Shown one piece after another: positions 1 to 7,494 of a stretch of 64,000 nucleotides of DNA. Where the stretch lies: contig NZ_JARXXA010000003.1 in assembly GCF_029892785.1 (NCBI RefSeq), positions 186,001 through 250,000 of the forward strand, read 5' to 3'. The notes under the pieces were generated by a model. The model was not told the origin of the DNA, searched no databases, and saw only the letters and a list, made by a program, of their open reading frames with translations. A program made the position numbers and the translations under genes. This DNA is from Parabacteroides sp. PH5-46 (GTDB lineage Bacteria; Bacteroidota; Bacteroidia; Bacteroidales; Tannerellaceae). Positions within the stretch are counted from its first letter, which is position 1. Every line of letters starts with the position of its first letter.

Positions 1-2
1 GA

Positions 3-314
3 TTTGATATTGTTGCTGGTCATGAAGGCGTTCCCGTAAGTTTTCTAATTAGGAGTGTCTGGGATTCTAACTTTGATATTATTGGAGAAAAAAACGGAAG
101 TCCCAATACTATTTTGAAGGCAATGGGGTTAAATGCAGAAGATCACAATAAAATTGTAGAAATTGATGATCCTAATAGTGAGATCAATATACAAAATACC
201 TCTAATGAGATAATGAATCAAAGAAAGTTGACAGTGAAACAACAGCCAAGAATTAATTTGAAATCTGGCTTTGAAGAAGGAAATGGTGTTTTATGGAATT
301 TTTTGTTAGAGTAA
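3..314 (+). CDS. C-terminal part of an unknown protein (5' end outside window)
   Basis: An open frame enters from the left edge and runs about 103 codons to TAA at 312-314. I recognise no family. The C-terminus is hydrophilic and Asn/Glu/Ile-rich, ending in WNFLLE. The region is AT-rich like the neighbouring integrase element and unlike the genes after 4 kb, so it is probably cargo of the same element. It converges on the AraC gene, the two stop regions overlapping by about 9 bp. Function unknown. Confidence 0.55.
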   Translation, partial: FDIVAGHEGVPVSFLIRSVWDSNFDIIGEKNGSPNTILKAMGLNAEDHNKIVEIDDPNSEINIQNTSNEIMNQRKLTVKQQPRINLKSGFEEGNGVLWNFLLE

Positions 315-1187
315 CTTCTTGGTTATCGGCAGCAGAATTTCGGTCAGTAAACCTTCTTCCAGAGTATCTGTTACACTATTTAGATATCGTTCTAAAATCA
401 AACCATCACTCAAGTTATAACCATCGGGGATTTGGTGAAGAATAGCATTATAGAAAGAATCAAGTTCTTCATAAGGACCTTTGTGAATATAAACAGCATA
501 TTTTTCTTTGGGGAAATACATAGATTTTATTTCATCGGTCACTTTCATCTTAGGTAGATGATTGACGGTTAATCCTGCGTAAAATCGACATTTATTGTCA
601 ATGGTAATATCACGATCATCATAACAAACGCCCCAGTATTCTTCTTTTTCAGGAAGCCAGTCGTTTTGTTGAGCATATTGACGAAGTCTTTCCCAACTTT
701 CTTCTTCAAAAAAATCGGTAGTATAATCATCATAACTACCGTTGTATAGAAAAAAGATAATTGGCGTCTCCGGCAATTCTATGAGGGTGTAGTCGACTTT
801 GTCAAACTCAACATATGTATTCAATTCAAATCTTTCAGCTTTATATTTTGTTGGCGATTGTAAATTTCTCTTCTTGAAGGCGTTATAAAAAGCTGTATCA
901 TTTGCCCATCCTAAGCGTTCTGCTATTTCCTTGTTAGAATAACGGTTTTCTTTTAGTAGCAACACTCCATATTCCATACGAATACGATCTATATATTCAC
1001 CAGCAGTTTCTCCTATGTATTCCTTGAAGACTAACTGAAAATTGCGTTTAGACAAACAAGCAATATCCATCAGTTTGGCAATGGATGTCGCATTATTGAA
1101 TGTGTTTTCCGGTTCTTTCGACCAATCTCTCTGAATTTGTGAGTTTATATAATGAAGAACGGCATCTATTTGAGCTTTGTAATTCAT
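306..1187 (-). CDS. AraC-type transcriptional regulator with GyrI-like effector domain
   Basis: A 293-aa protein. Residues about 5-115 form an AraC-type double helix-turn-helix: a first helix pair around the LSKRNFQLVFKEY segment and a second around NKEIAERLGWAND, followed by an aromatic/KR segment ending in PTKYKAERF. Residues about 125-290 resemble the GyrI/SbmC-like small-molecule-binding domain (a segment near YNGSYDD and a C-terminal YAVYIHKGPYEEL stretch). This HTH-first layout is the Rob/SoxS-plus-GyrI arrangement known for drug- or stress-responsive activators. Effector and targets cannot be told from sequence. It lies downstream of the DUF1016 gene inside the integrated element. Confidence 0.85.
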   Translation of the reverse strand: MNYKAQIDAVLHYINSQIQRDWSKEPENTFNNATSIAKLMDIACLSKRNFQLVFKEYIGETAGEYIDRIRMEYGVLLLKENRYSNKEIAERLGWANDTAFYNAFKKRNLQSPTKYKAERFELNTYVEFDKVDYTLIELPETPIIFFLYNGSYDDYTTDFFEEESWERLRQYAQQNDWLPEKEEYWGVCYDDRDITIDNKCRFYAGLTVNHLPKMKVTDEIKSMYFPKEKYAVYIHKGPYEELDSFYNAILHQIPDGYNLSDGLILERYLNSVTDTLEEGLLTEILLPITKKLL

Positions 1188-1208
1188 AAAAAGGCAAATA
1201 AGAGTCTT

Positions 1209-2324
1209 TTATTCTCCAATTTCTTTCTTGATAAAATTCTCTAAGACTCTTTTATCGGGTAACTGGACTAAGTATTTGGAAACAAACAGCTGATTATCCA
1301 TACCAGAGGTTGCATATTTCGCCAAAGCTTCGCCTTTGCTTCCGCAGAGGATAAGTCCGATAGGGGGATTATCTCCGTCCGACATTTCATTGTCTTTATA
1401 ATAATTCAGATAGACATTCATTTGCCCAGCATCGGCATGATCGAATTTGCCTATTTTCAAATCAATCAGAATATGGCTTTTCAGAATGCGATGATAGAAA
1501 ACCAAGTCAATACGATAATGGGTATTGTCGAATGTGATTCGCTTCTGGCGAGCTTCAAAACAGAACCCGGTGCCAAGTTCTATCAGAAATTTCTGTAAAT
1601 GGTCTAAAATAGCTTGTTCTAACTCTGATTCGCTATATTCTGACCGTTCTTCCAATCCAAGAAATTCCAAGAAGTACGGATCGCGAATAACATCTATACT
1701 TTGAGCCGGTTTCTGATTCTTGAACTTACTGATGATGGCTTCTTTGTTTTTAGATAAGCCGGTTCGAACGTATAAAGCTGTATTGATCGCGCGTTCCAGT
1801 TCCCGTACGCTCCAGTTGTTCTTTATTGTTTCAACTTCATAGAATAGGCGTTCAAGAGGATCGTCAAATCTAATCAATTCTATAAAATGAGAGTAGGATA
1901 ATCTTGACAGGAGCAATTCTGGCGACAATTCGAGGTTGTCATCCAATTCGACAGACACTGTCTGTTGAATCTCTATATTGCTATTTGACAATGATTTGAT
2001 GTCTTGATTTTGAAATATAACAGACAGTGTCTGTTGAATCTTAGGATATGTTTTATAAAAGGTTCTACACGTTCTTAATGCCATAGGAGAGAACCCTTTG
2101 AGCCCTTTTGCTTTTATAGATTTAGACATTGCTTCAATTAGCTTGTCGCCATACTTTGCCCGATCTTCACCATATTGTTCGTATTCTACAATATAACATC
2201 CAACAAGCCAATTGCGTATGGTTAGGTTTTGGTTGATAGCTCTCTTTGCATTTTCTTGTAATGCGCTATGCGTTTGATAAACATTATCAATTAGTTGGTC
2301 GAAATTTTGATGTTTTACTATCAT
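1209..2324 (-). CDS. DUF1016 (YhcG-type) PDDEXK nuclease-family protein
   Basis: A 371-aa protein matching the YhcG/DUF1016 family: an N-terminal helical region (residues about 1-170, with the typical NWLVGCYIVEYEQ and GFSPMALRTCRTFY segments) and a C-terminal PDDEXK-type fold. In the C-terminal half, RIDLVFYH and LIDLKIGKF supply the D...D-x-K nuclease signature. The family is often found with mobile elements and type I restriction loci; its biological role is poorly known. Between the integrase (upstream) and the AraC gene (downstream) on the same strand, so probably element cargo. Confidence 0.85.
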   Translation of the reverse strand: MIVKHQNFDQLIDNVYQTHSALQENAKRAINQNLTIRNWLVGCYIVEYEQYGEDRAKYGDKLIEAMSKSIKAKGLKGFSPMALRTCRTFYKTYPKIQQTLSVIFQNQDIKSLSNSNIEIQQTVSVELDDNLELSPELLLSRLSYSHFIELIRFDDPLERLFYEVETIKNNWSVRELERAINTALYVRTGLSKNKEAIISKFKNQKPAQSIDVIRDPYFLEFLGLEERSEYSESELEQAILDHLQKFLIELGTGFCFEARQKRITFDNTHYRIDLVFYHRILKSHILIDLKIGKFDHADAGQMNVYLNYYKDNEMSDGDNPPIGLILCGSKGEALAKYATSGMDNQLFVSKYLVQLPDKRVLENFIKKEIGE

Positions 2325-2366
2325 TGGAATCTGAATTATGGTATAAAGGTAATGAATTCCTGTAGA

Positions 2367-3629
2367 TTACGATCGCTTATTCAGACTGTTTCTCAAAGCT
2401 TTCAATCTGTTTGCCGCTTGCATGTTGTCTACCTTGATATATCGCATAAACGCCGCAGGACTTTTATGCCCGGATATTCGCATAAGTTCCTCAGCAGGAA
2501 AACCGGAGAGATACATATTGGTACAGAATGACCTCCGGCAAGTATGCGAAGACATCATTTCCCATTTCTCATGAACCTCTTTGATTCGGAGATTCCCTTT
2601 CTTGCGAACAATCTCTACCTTTTGTTTTAGTTTGGCTTTCTTACCAAGTTCTTTCAGGCGTTCGTTAAACTTATAGCTGGGTATTTTTGGCAGGTCATAA
2701 TCATATTTTTCCAAAATCTCTGGCACATAGTCAATCATCGGAATAATAACCGCTTTGTGAACTTTACGTTGTTTTAGGTTGATAGTTTCGTTGGCAACAT
2801 CAATATGTTCCGGACTAAGTGTGGATAGGTCACTGTATCGCAATCCAGTGAAACACCCTACGATAAATACATCCCGAATCTCTTCCAGTTCTTTGTCGTC
2901 CGAAAGACAGAGCTTATAAATCTTAGCAAGTTCATTCTCGTTTAAGTAAATAGCATCGGTTTCTTCTTCAACGACCTTGAAATGAGTAAGGTCAACTGCA
3001 GGGATAGTTCCTTTGGCTATTTGGTAATTAACGAATCCCTTCAATAGCCGGATAACCTTTCCAGCAGAGTTCGTCAGTAAGCCGATTGTGCCGTCTGGCT
3101 TCTCCGCCTTGTAGAAAAGATAATCCATAAATTCATTATAGAATTTCAGATTGAGATTTCGGAACGTAACAGGTTGTGATGAATGTTCCTTGAAATTGGT
3201 GAGATGCTTTTTTAACGATTTATAGTCTTTTATTTGGTCGGCAGAAACCTTGCCTTTTTTCTCTTCAATGTAAAGCTCCAATGTATCGAACATGTTTACC
3301 CGATTAGAGCGTTGTTCGTACTCCCGGTTCTTTTCCAGTTCAAGCAACACAAAATCCACAATAGGGTCTATACCGTTGTCTTTAGCGTAGGTTAATATCT
3401 CACCCAGCTTCGATGTGATTTTCGTCAAAGCAGAATCAATCTCTTCAAATTCGGGACAAGCACGTTTTATCCAACGCTTTTTATCATCCCAATGGTCGGG
3501 CTTGATATTATATCCGGTAGATATAAGTGTACGCTTTGTGCGATTGTAATTGTAGCGCACATACAAAGGAGTCTTTCCGTCGCCGGAGACATAATTTGGT
3601 TTGATGTAGGGATAATATAAATTTGCCAT
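2367..3629 (-). CDS. Tyrosine site-specific recombinase (integrase) of an integrated element
   Basis: About 420 aa from the chosen start (ATG at 3629, MANLYYPYIKP); the frame stays open to 3692, but the extra 21 residues are not family-like and overlap repeats typical of integrase arm sites. An N-terminal arm-binding domain (YVRYNYNRTKRTL) is followed by a SAM-like core-binding domain and a C-terminal catalytic domain. Catalytic residues visible: Arg in TGLRYSD, the HTCRRS box, His in SGHKSP and Tyr in FMRYIKVD. The family integrates or inverts DNA. Its 5' end faces the junction at about 3.77 kb where the receptor gene is interrupted, the usual position of an integrase next to its attachment site. 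Confidence 0.93.
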   Translation of the reverse strand: MANLYYPYIKPNYVSGDGKTPLYVRYNYNRTKRTLISTGYNIKPDHWDDKKRWIKRACPEFEEIDSALTKITSKLGEILTYAKDNGIDPIVDFVLLELEKNREYEQRSNRVNMFDTLELYIEEKKGKVSADQIKDYKSLKKHLTNFKEHSSQPVTFRNLNLKFYNEFMDYLFYKAEKPDGTIGLLTNSAGKVIRLLKGFVNYQIAKGTIPAVDLTHFKVVEEETDAIYLNENELAKIYKLCLSDDKELEEIRDVFIVGCFTGLRYSDLSTLSPEHIDVANETINLKQRKVHKAVIIPMIDYVPEILEKYDYDLPKIPSYKFNERLKELGKKAKLKQKVEIVRKKGNLRIKEVHEKWEMMSSHTCRRSFCTNMYLSGFPAEELMRISGHKSPAAFMRYIKVDNMQAANRLKALRNSLNKRS

Positions 3630-3667
3630 ACCGCTAAATTTATTGTGTTGCATTTGTGTTGCAAATC

Positions 3668-3780
3668 TATAAAAACTATCCGAAATAGTCAAAAAATATT
3701 AGAAATAAAATTTTGCAATATATTGATAATCAGCAATTATTAGAAACTATTGGAAATTGTGGAAAAATGAATAGAGTCCC
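3668..3780. other. Probable attachment-site region of the integrated element
   Basis: Between the integrase start and the broken receptor gene lies an AT-rich stretch with imperfect direct repeats: AAACTAT-CC-GAAAT (3673-3686) and AAACTAT-TG-GAAAT (3744-3757), plus TATTAGAAA near 3698 and 3738. Such repeats resemble integrase arm-type sites. Receptor similarity ends near codon 312 of the receptor frame (about 3770-3778), which I take as the junction. The partner junction lies outside the window, so the exact core cannot be defined. Confidence 0.5.
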
Positions 3781-4710
3781 GTCCATACCGCTTATCTCGG
3801 CAACGGCACCGATACGTCCCCCCTGGCTGGGGCCGTAGCCGCCTTTCATAATGCGTATGTCTTTTACCATATAGGGATTGACTGAGCCTATATGGTCGTT
3901 ATAGTTCTTAATTCCGAACAGGGTATATCCATCGTATGTGATTTTACTTTCCCCCATACTACTGCCCCATGTGATCAGGTCTTCCGAGGGTTCGCCCGAT
4001 GCCCTTACACCGGGCATCATCCGCATCTGGTTGAATACGGAATTATCGATGCTTCCGGGGATGTATTTGGCAATCTGATGGTTAATACGTATTTCGCCGG
4101 GACTGCCGCCCGACTGGATAAGCATGGTAGCGGGAGCAGGGCTGACGATTACTTCATCCATCATATAAACAGCAGGTTGTAAGCGAATTTCGTTTCCTCC
4201 GGGAAACAAGATGGTATCCTGTGCTTGATAGCCCAAATGCTGCACTTGCACACGCAAGCTACCCGTTCTGTCTGTTTTGAAAGAAAAACGGCCTGTCTCG
4301 TCTGTCGAAACGGTTTGTCCGGGAGTCCTAATATAGGCGTAAGGTAGGCTTTCTCCGTTATCCGCATCTCTTATTGTCCCAGAAAAGGTATGGTACTGCT
4401 TAACTTCAGTAAGCGGTGGCTGTTCCTTCTTTTCAGTGTATGAAGCAATAACGAAAACCCCGTTTATATTTTCATAACGAAAGGGTTTATCTTTCAGTAA
4501 ATAGTCAAGCGCACTTTGCGGATTGCCGAATTTTCTATTGATTGTTACTTTGTATTGTGAAAGAGCCTTGTCATTAAAGGATATTTCTATGGGCAAACTT
4601 CGCAGTACATCGTTCAGAGGCTTATTATTAACGACCAAATGCAGCTCTTGTGAAAAAGCTGCAATCGTGCCTGTCAGGGTTATGATGAGTATCGTTATAA
4701 ATCTCTTCAA
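3730..4710 (-). pseudogene. FecA-like TonB-dependent receptor, truncated by insertion
   Basis: Signal peptide (residues 1-20), short STN signalling domain (about 22-88), CarboxypepD_reg-like beta-sandwich (about 105-180) and the start of a TonB plug domain (about 190-312) are recognisable. The receptor-like sequence then stops: after the plug motif GGYGPSQGGRIG and ISGMDG, only about a dozen unrelated residues follow before a stop. The whole beta-barrel (normally several hundred residues) is missing. The break coincides with the integrase-proximal end of the element. The start codon abuts the FecR stop, so this was the third gene of a sigma-FecR-receptor cell-surface signalling operon. As it stands it cannot form a pore. 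Confidence 0.82.
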
Positions 4711-5496
4711 TTACTTTATCTTAAATTCGATTCCGAACGGAGTACCTACTATTTTAAGTACGTCATGCGGATCAATTGCTTTTGTGAAATTACCTGAATA
4801 TGAGTAATCCGGAATAGAGTGGGGTAGTACCTCAATGTTGTACTGCCTTTCAATTTCCTGAATTACTTCCTGCAAAGGTACGCCGACAAAAACAAATTTG
4901 TCCTGTTTCCAGTTGATCGATTCCTGTGCATCGCCAATCTCTCTTGCCATCAGTTTCCCATTACTCCATAATGCTTGCATATTGGGGGTAAGTGTAAGCG
5001 ATTCCGATTGATCCGAAACATTCACTTTCCCGCTAAGACAGGTTACATTGAACTTGCCGGCACGGGAAAATACATTGAAACTTGTTCCAAGTACGCTAAC
5101 GGTATACCCTTCGGAACGCACATCAAAGGTACTTCCTTTTTCAACTTCAAAATAGGCCTCTCCCTTCAGTTTCACATCACGGGATATGAACCACCAAAGA
5201 GGTTTGTAGCTGATTTCACTTTCAGCATTCAGCTCTACTTTCGAGCCATCGGGCAAAACCACAGCCAGATGCGTACCTCTTTCCGCTATTTCGCTTTGGG
5301 TATAGAAAAATGCGATACTGGGCAATATAAGAGCTACTACAGCAATAGATGCGGCAACATAAAACCAAACAGGCCTTTTTCGGGGAGCTATTTGAAGCAC
5401 CTTAGGGCTATCTTCCAGTTTCTCGAAAGCAGTAGCCCATACTTCTTCTTTGCTTTTACTCCATTCAGGGGTTATTTTTATATTATCTGTTTTCAT
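4711..5496 (-). CDS. FecR-family anti-sigma factor
   Basis: A 261-aa protein with a short cytoplasmic N-terminus, one membrane helix (about residues 45-67, VWFYVAASIAVVALILPSI) and a periplasmic FecR domain. The domain carries the characteristic HLAVVLPDGSKVELNAESE segment, EAYFEV and VLGTSFNV, and a C-terminal STN-partner domain (LQEVIQEIERQYNIEV). In the family it holds the cognate ECF sigma factor until the receptor's STN domain signals. It sits 12 bp after the sigma gene and abuts the receptor start. With the receptor truncated after its STN and plug region, signalling may be altered. Confidence 0.92.
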   Translation of the reverse strand: MKTDNIKITPEWSKSKEEVWATAFEKLEDSPKVLQIAPRKRPVWFYVAASIAVVALILPSIAFFYTQSEIAERGTHLAVVLPDGSKVELNAESEISYKPLWWFISRDVKLKGEAYFEVEKGSTFDVRSEGYTVSVLGTSFNVFSRAGKFNVTCLSGKVNVSDQSESLTLTPNMQALWSNGKLMAREIGDAQESINWKQDKFVFVGVPLQEVIQEIERQYNIEVLPHSIPDYSYSGNFTKAIDPHDVLKIVGTPFGIEFKIK

Positions 5497-5508
5497 ATCT
5501 TACTTGAA

Positions 5509-5997
5509 TTATAACAGTTTAGCCCTTAGGAATTGTAAAGCAGCACTCATACGTTTTTCTACAGTTTTGATGCTTATATCCAGACATTCAGAAATTTCAT
5601 GGTATTTCAGTTCATCGTTTCGGTTCATCAGGAAAACAACCCTTTGTGTTTCAGGCATCTTTTCCAATGCTTTAGCATAAGAAGAAGCCAGTTCTTCAAC
5701 GTTTAATTCTTCTTCTGGTGATAAAGGGCTTTCATTTTGGATCGTCAGGCTTTTTTCATAATCCATACGGGTTGAGCTTTTTCTGTAATTGCTTATAACC
5801 ATATCGTTGGCCATTTTGTAAAGCAATGGCTTTATGCTAAAACTGTCCAGGTTTTCTCGCTTCTCCCATACCTTCATAAAGATATCCTGCGCCATATCCG
5901 ATGCTGTATCCGTATCGCCGCAACGATAAAAGATAAAGCTCCGGATCGTATCGAAGTAATTGTCGAATAACTGTTTGAACGCTGCTTTGTTTATCAT
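5509..5997 (-). CDS. ECF RNA polymerase sigma-70 factor
   Basis: A 162-aa protein with sigma region 2 (about residues 8-75, including SDMAQDIFMKVWEKRE) and region 4 (about 105-155, LPETQRVVFLMNRNDELKYHEISECLDISIKTVEKRM). There is no region 1 or 3, as usual for extracytoplasmic-function sigma factors. It heads the sigma-FecR-receptor operon and by analogy with FecI would transcribe it. The proximal stop is followed by 12 bp before FecR. Confidence 0.93.
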   Translation of the reverse strand: MINKAAFKQLFDNYFDTIRSFIFYRCGDTDTASDMAQDIFMKVWEKRENLDSFSIKPLLYKMANDMVISNYRKSSTRMDYEKSLTIQNESPLSPEEELNVEELASSYAKALEKMPETQRVVFLMNRNDELKYHEISECLDISIKTVEKRMSAALQFLRAKLL

Positions 5998-6068
5998 CCT
6001 GTCGGACTTTATTTACTATTATACCGCATGAAGATACAAATACCCTATGTGATTTAATGTAAAAGGGG

Positions 6069-7343
6069 TCAGTCAGGCTGTTTTTCTACCAAAACTTTGT
6101 CTATACGTGCTCCGTCCATGTCTACGATTTCAAAGTCGAAGCTGAGCCAGGAGAACTTTTCGCCTGTCTGGGGGATATGCTCTAGTATGTCCAAGATTAG
6201 TCCGCTGAGTGTGTTGTATTCGTATTCGCTGTAGAGGTCTTCCATGTCAAAATGCTCCAGGAAGTCATAGAAGGGGTACTGACCGTCCAGTAGTACGCTA
6301 CCGTCTTCTCTTTCTACCAGCTCCAGGTCGTCGCCTATTTCCGGCATTTGTCCTACCAGGGCTTCCATGATGTCTTTCAGGGTTACGATTCCTTCTATTC
6401 CTCCAAACTCGTCGGAGATGATTCCGTACTTTTCGCGTGCATTCTTAAATTGCTCCAATGCGCTGTATACACTTAGATTTTCCGGCAGATAATTGGCATG
6501 CCGCAGGATGTTTTTCAGTGAGAAATCAGGGGTGTCTATTGTCAGGAACAGGTCTTTCAGGCTTACCACTCCCTGGATGTTGTCTAAGGTTTCCGATACA
6601 ACGGGATATATGTTGTACAGATTTTGCTGTACCACGCTTTTGATGGTTTTTACATCATCGTTGATATCCAGCCAAATCATATCGCTGCGGTGTGTCATAA
6701 TAGAGCCTACGTTCCTGTCTCCCAGGTTGAATACCCTGTCTACAATATCTTGTTCTACTTCTTGCACTTCGCCTACATCGTAACCTTCTTTTACGATGGC
6801 TTTTATTTCTTCTTCCGTTATTTTGCTTTCTTCTATGGCATCGATACCCAGTATTCTGACAATCAGAGAGGTGCTCTTAGATAGTAGCCACACAAAGGGG
6901 GTGGCAATACATGACAGGAAGTTCATTGGGCGGGCGATGATTTTCGATATATTTTCTGCCATATTCATACCAATACGCTTGGGTACAAGTTCTCCCAATA
7001 CAAGCGTAAAGTAGGTTACGATAATTACAATCGTAGTCTTTGCTATGGTGATAGAATAAGGAGCCATGGAGGGTATTACATTCCGGATCACTTCTGCAAA
7101 GTCAGCAGCAAATGCCTCTCCCGAATACAAACCGGTAAGGATACCGATCAAGGTTATACCAATCTGGATAGTAGATAAAAACTTGTCGGGCTCATTAGAC
7201 AGATCTAAAGCCGTTTGAGCCGATTTATTCCCCTTTTTAGCATCAATTTCCAACCTGGATTTACGTGCCGAGACTAACGCAATCTCCGACATAGAAAAAA
7301 CACCATTCAATAAAATAAGTCCAATAATAATCAGAATTTCCAT
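6069..7343 (-). CDS. CNNM/CBS-domain membrane protein (hemolysin C / CorC family)
   Basis: A 424-aa inner-membrane protein. Residues 1-190 form the DUF21/CNNM transmembrane domain (hydrophobic segments near residues 1-20, 60-75, 95-120 and 135-160). A CBS pair occupies about 205-335 (VGSIMTHRSDMIWL, NIYPVVSE, YGIISDEFGGIEGIVTLKDI) and a small CorC/HlyC C-terminal domain about 345-420. Relatives transport or regulate Mg2+/Co2+ efflux; the historic hemolysin label is not good evidence for toxicity. Monocistronic, with its own -7 box upstream and a terminator separating it from the fimbrillin operon. Confidence 0.9.
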   Translation of the reverse strand: MEILIIIGLILLNGVFSMSEIALVSARKSRLEIDAKKGNKSAQTALDLSNEPDKFLSTIQIGITLIGILTGLYSGEAFAADFAEVIRNVIPSMAPYSITIAKTTIVIIVTYFTLVLGELVPKRIGMNMAENISKIIARPMNFLSCIATPFVWLLSKSTSLIVRILGIDAIEESKITEEEIKAIVKEGYDVGEVQEVEQDIVDRVFNLGDRNVGSIMTHRSDMIWLDINDDVKTIKSVVQQNLYNIYPVVSETLDNIQGVVSLKDLFLTIDTPDFSLKNILRHANYLPENLSVYSALEQFKNAREKYGIISDEFGGIEGIVTLKDIMEALVGQMPEIGDDLELVEREDGSVLLDGQYPFYDFLEHFDMEDLYSEYEYNTLSGLILDILEHIPQTGEKFSWLSFDFEIVDMDGARIDKVLVEKQPD

Positions 7344-7374
7344 TCGTACTAATAGCCTTTGATTAAGTAAGGAA

Positions 7375-7382
7375 CAAATATA
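7375..7382 (-). promoter_or_regulatory. -7 box TATATTTG for the CNNM/CBS gene
   Basis: The minus strand reads TATATTTG, a full match to the Bacteroidetes -7 consensus TAnnTTTG, about 32 bp upstream of the start codon at 7343. No convincing -33 TTTG was seen. Confidence 0.5.
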
Positions 7383-7398
7383 ATGAATAATAGTTCAT

Positions 7399-7436
7399 AA
7401 AAAAGCGAACCGTGCGAACAATCCCTGTCCACACGG
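7399..7436 (-). terminator. Terminator after the fimbrillin operon
   Basis: On the minus strand CCGTG ... CACGG can pair around a long loop, followed by a run of six T (7404-7399). A second small hairpin, ATCGTTAA-TCT-TTAACGAT, lies at 7478-7496 just past the stop codon. Position and T-run fit transcription stop before the next gene's own promoter. Confidence 0.5.
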
Positions 7437-7494
7437 CTCTAACCAAAAACATTAATATGTAAAAAAAGTATATGTTATCGTTAATCTTTAACGA

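Noticed and set aside
6069-7343. Haemolytic toxin
   Set aside because: Domains are CNNM, CBS and CorC-type; the hemolysin name in this family does not imply cell lysis.
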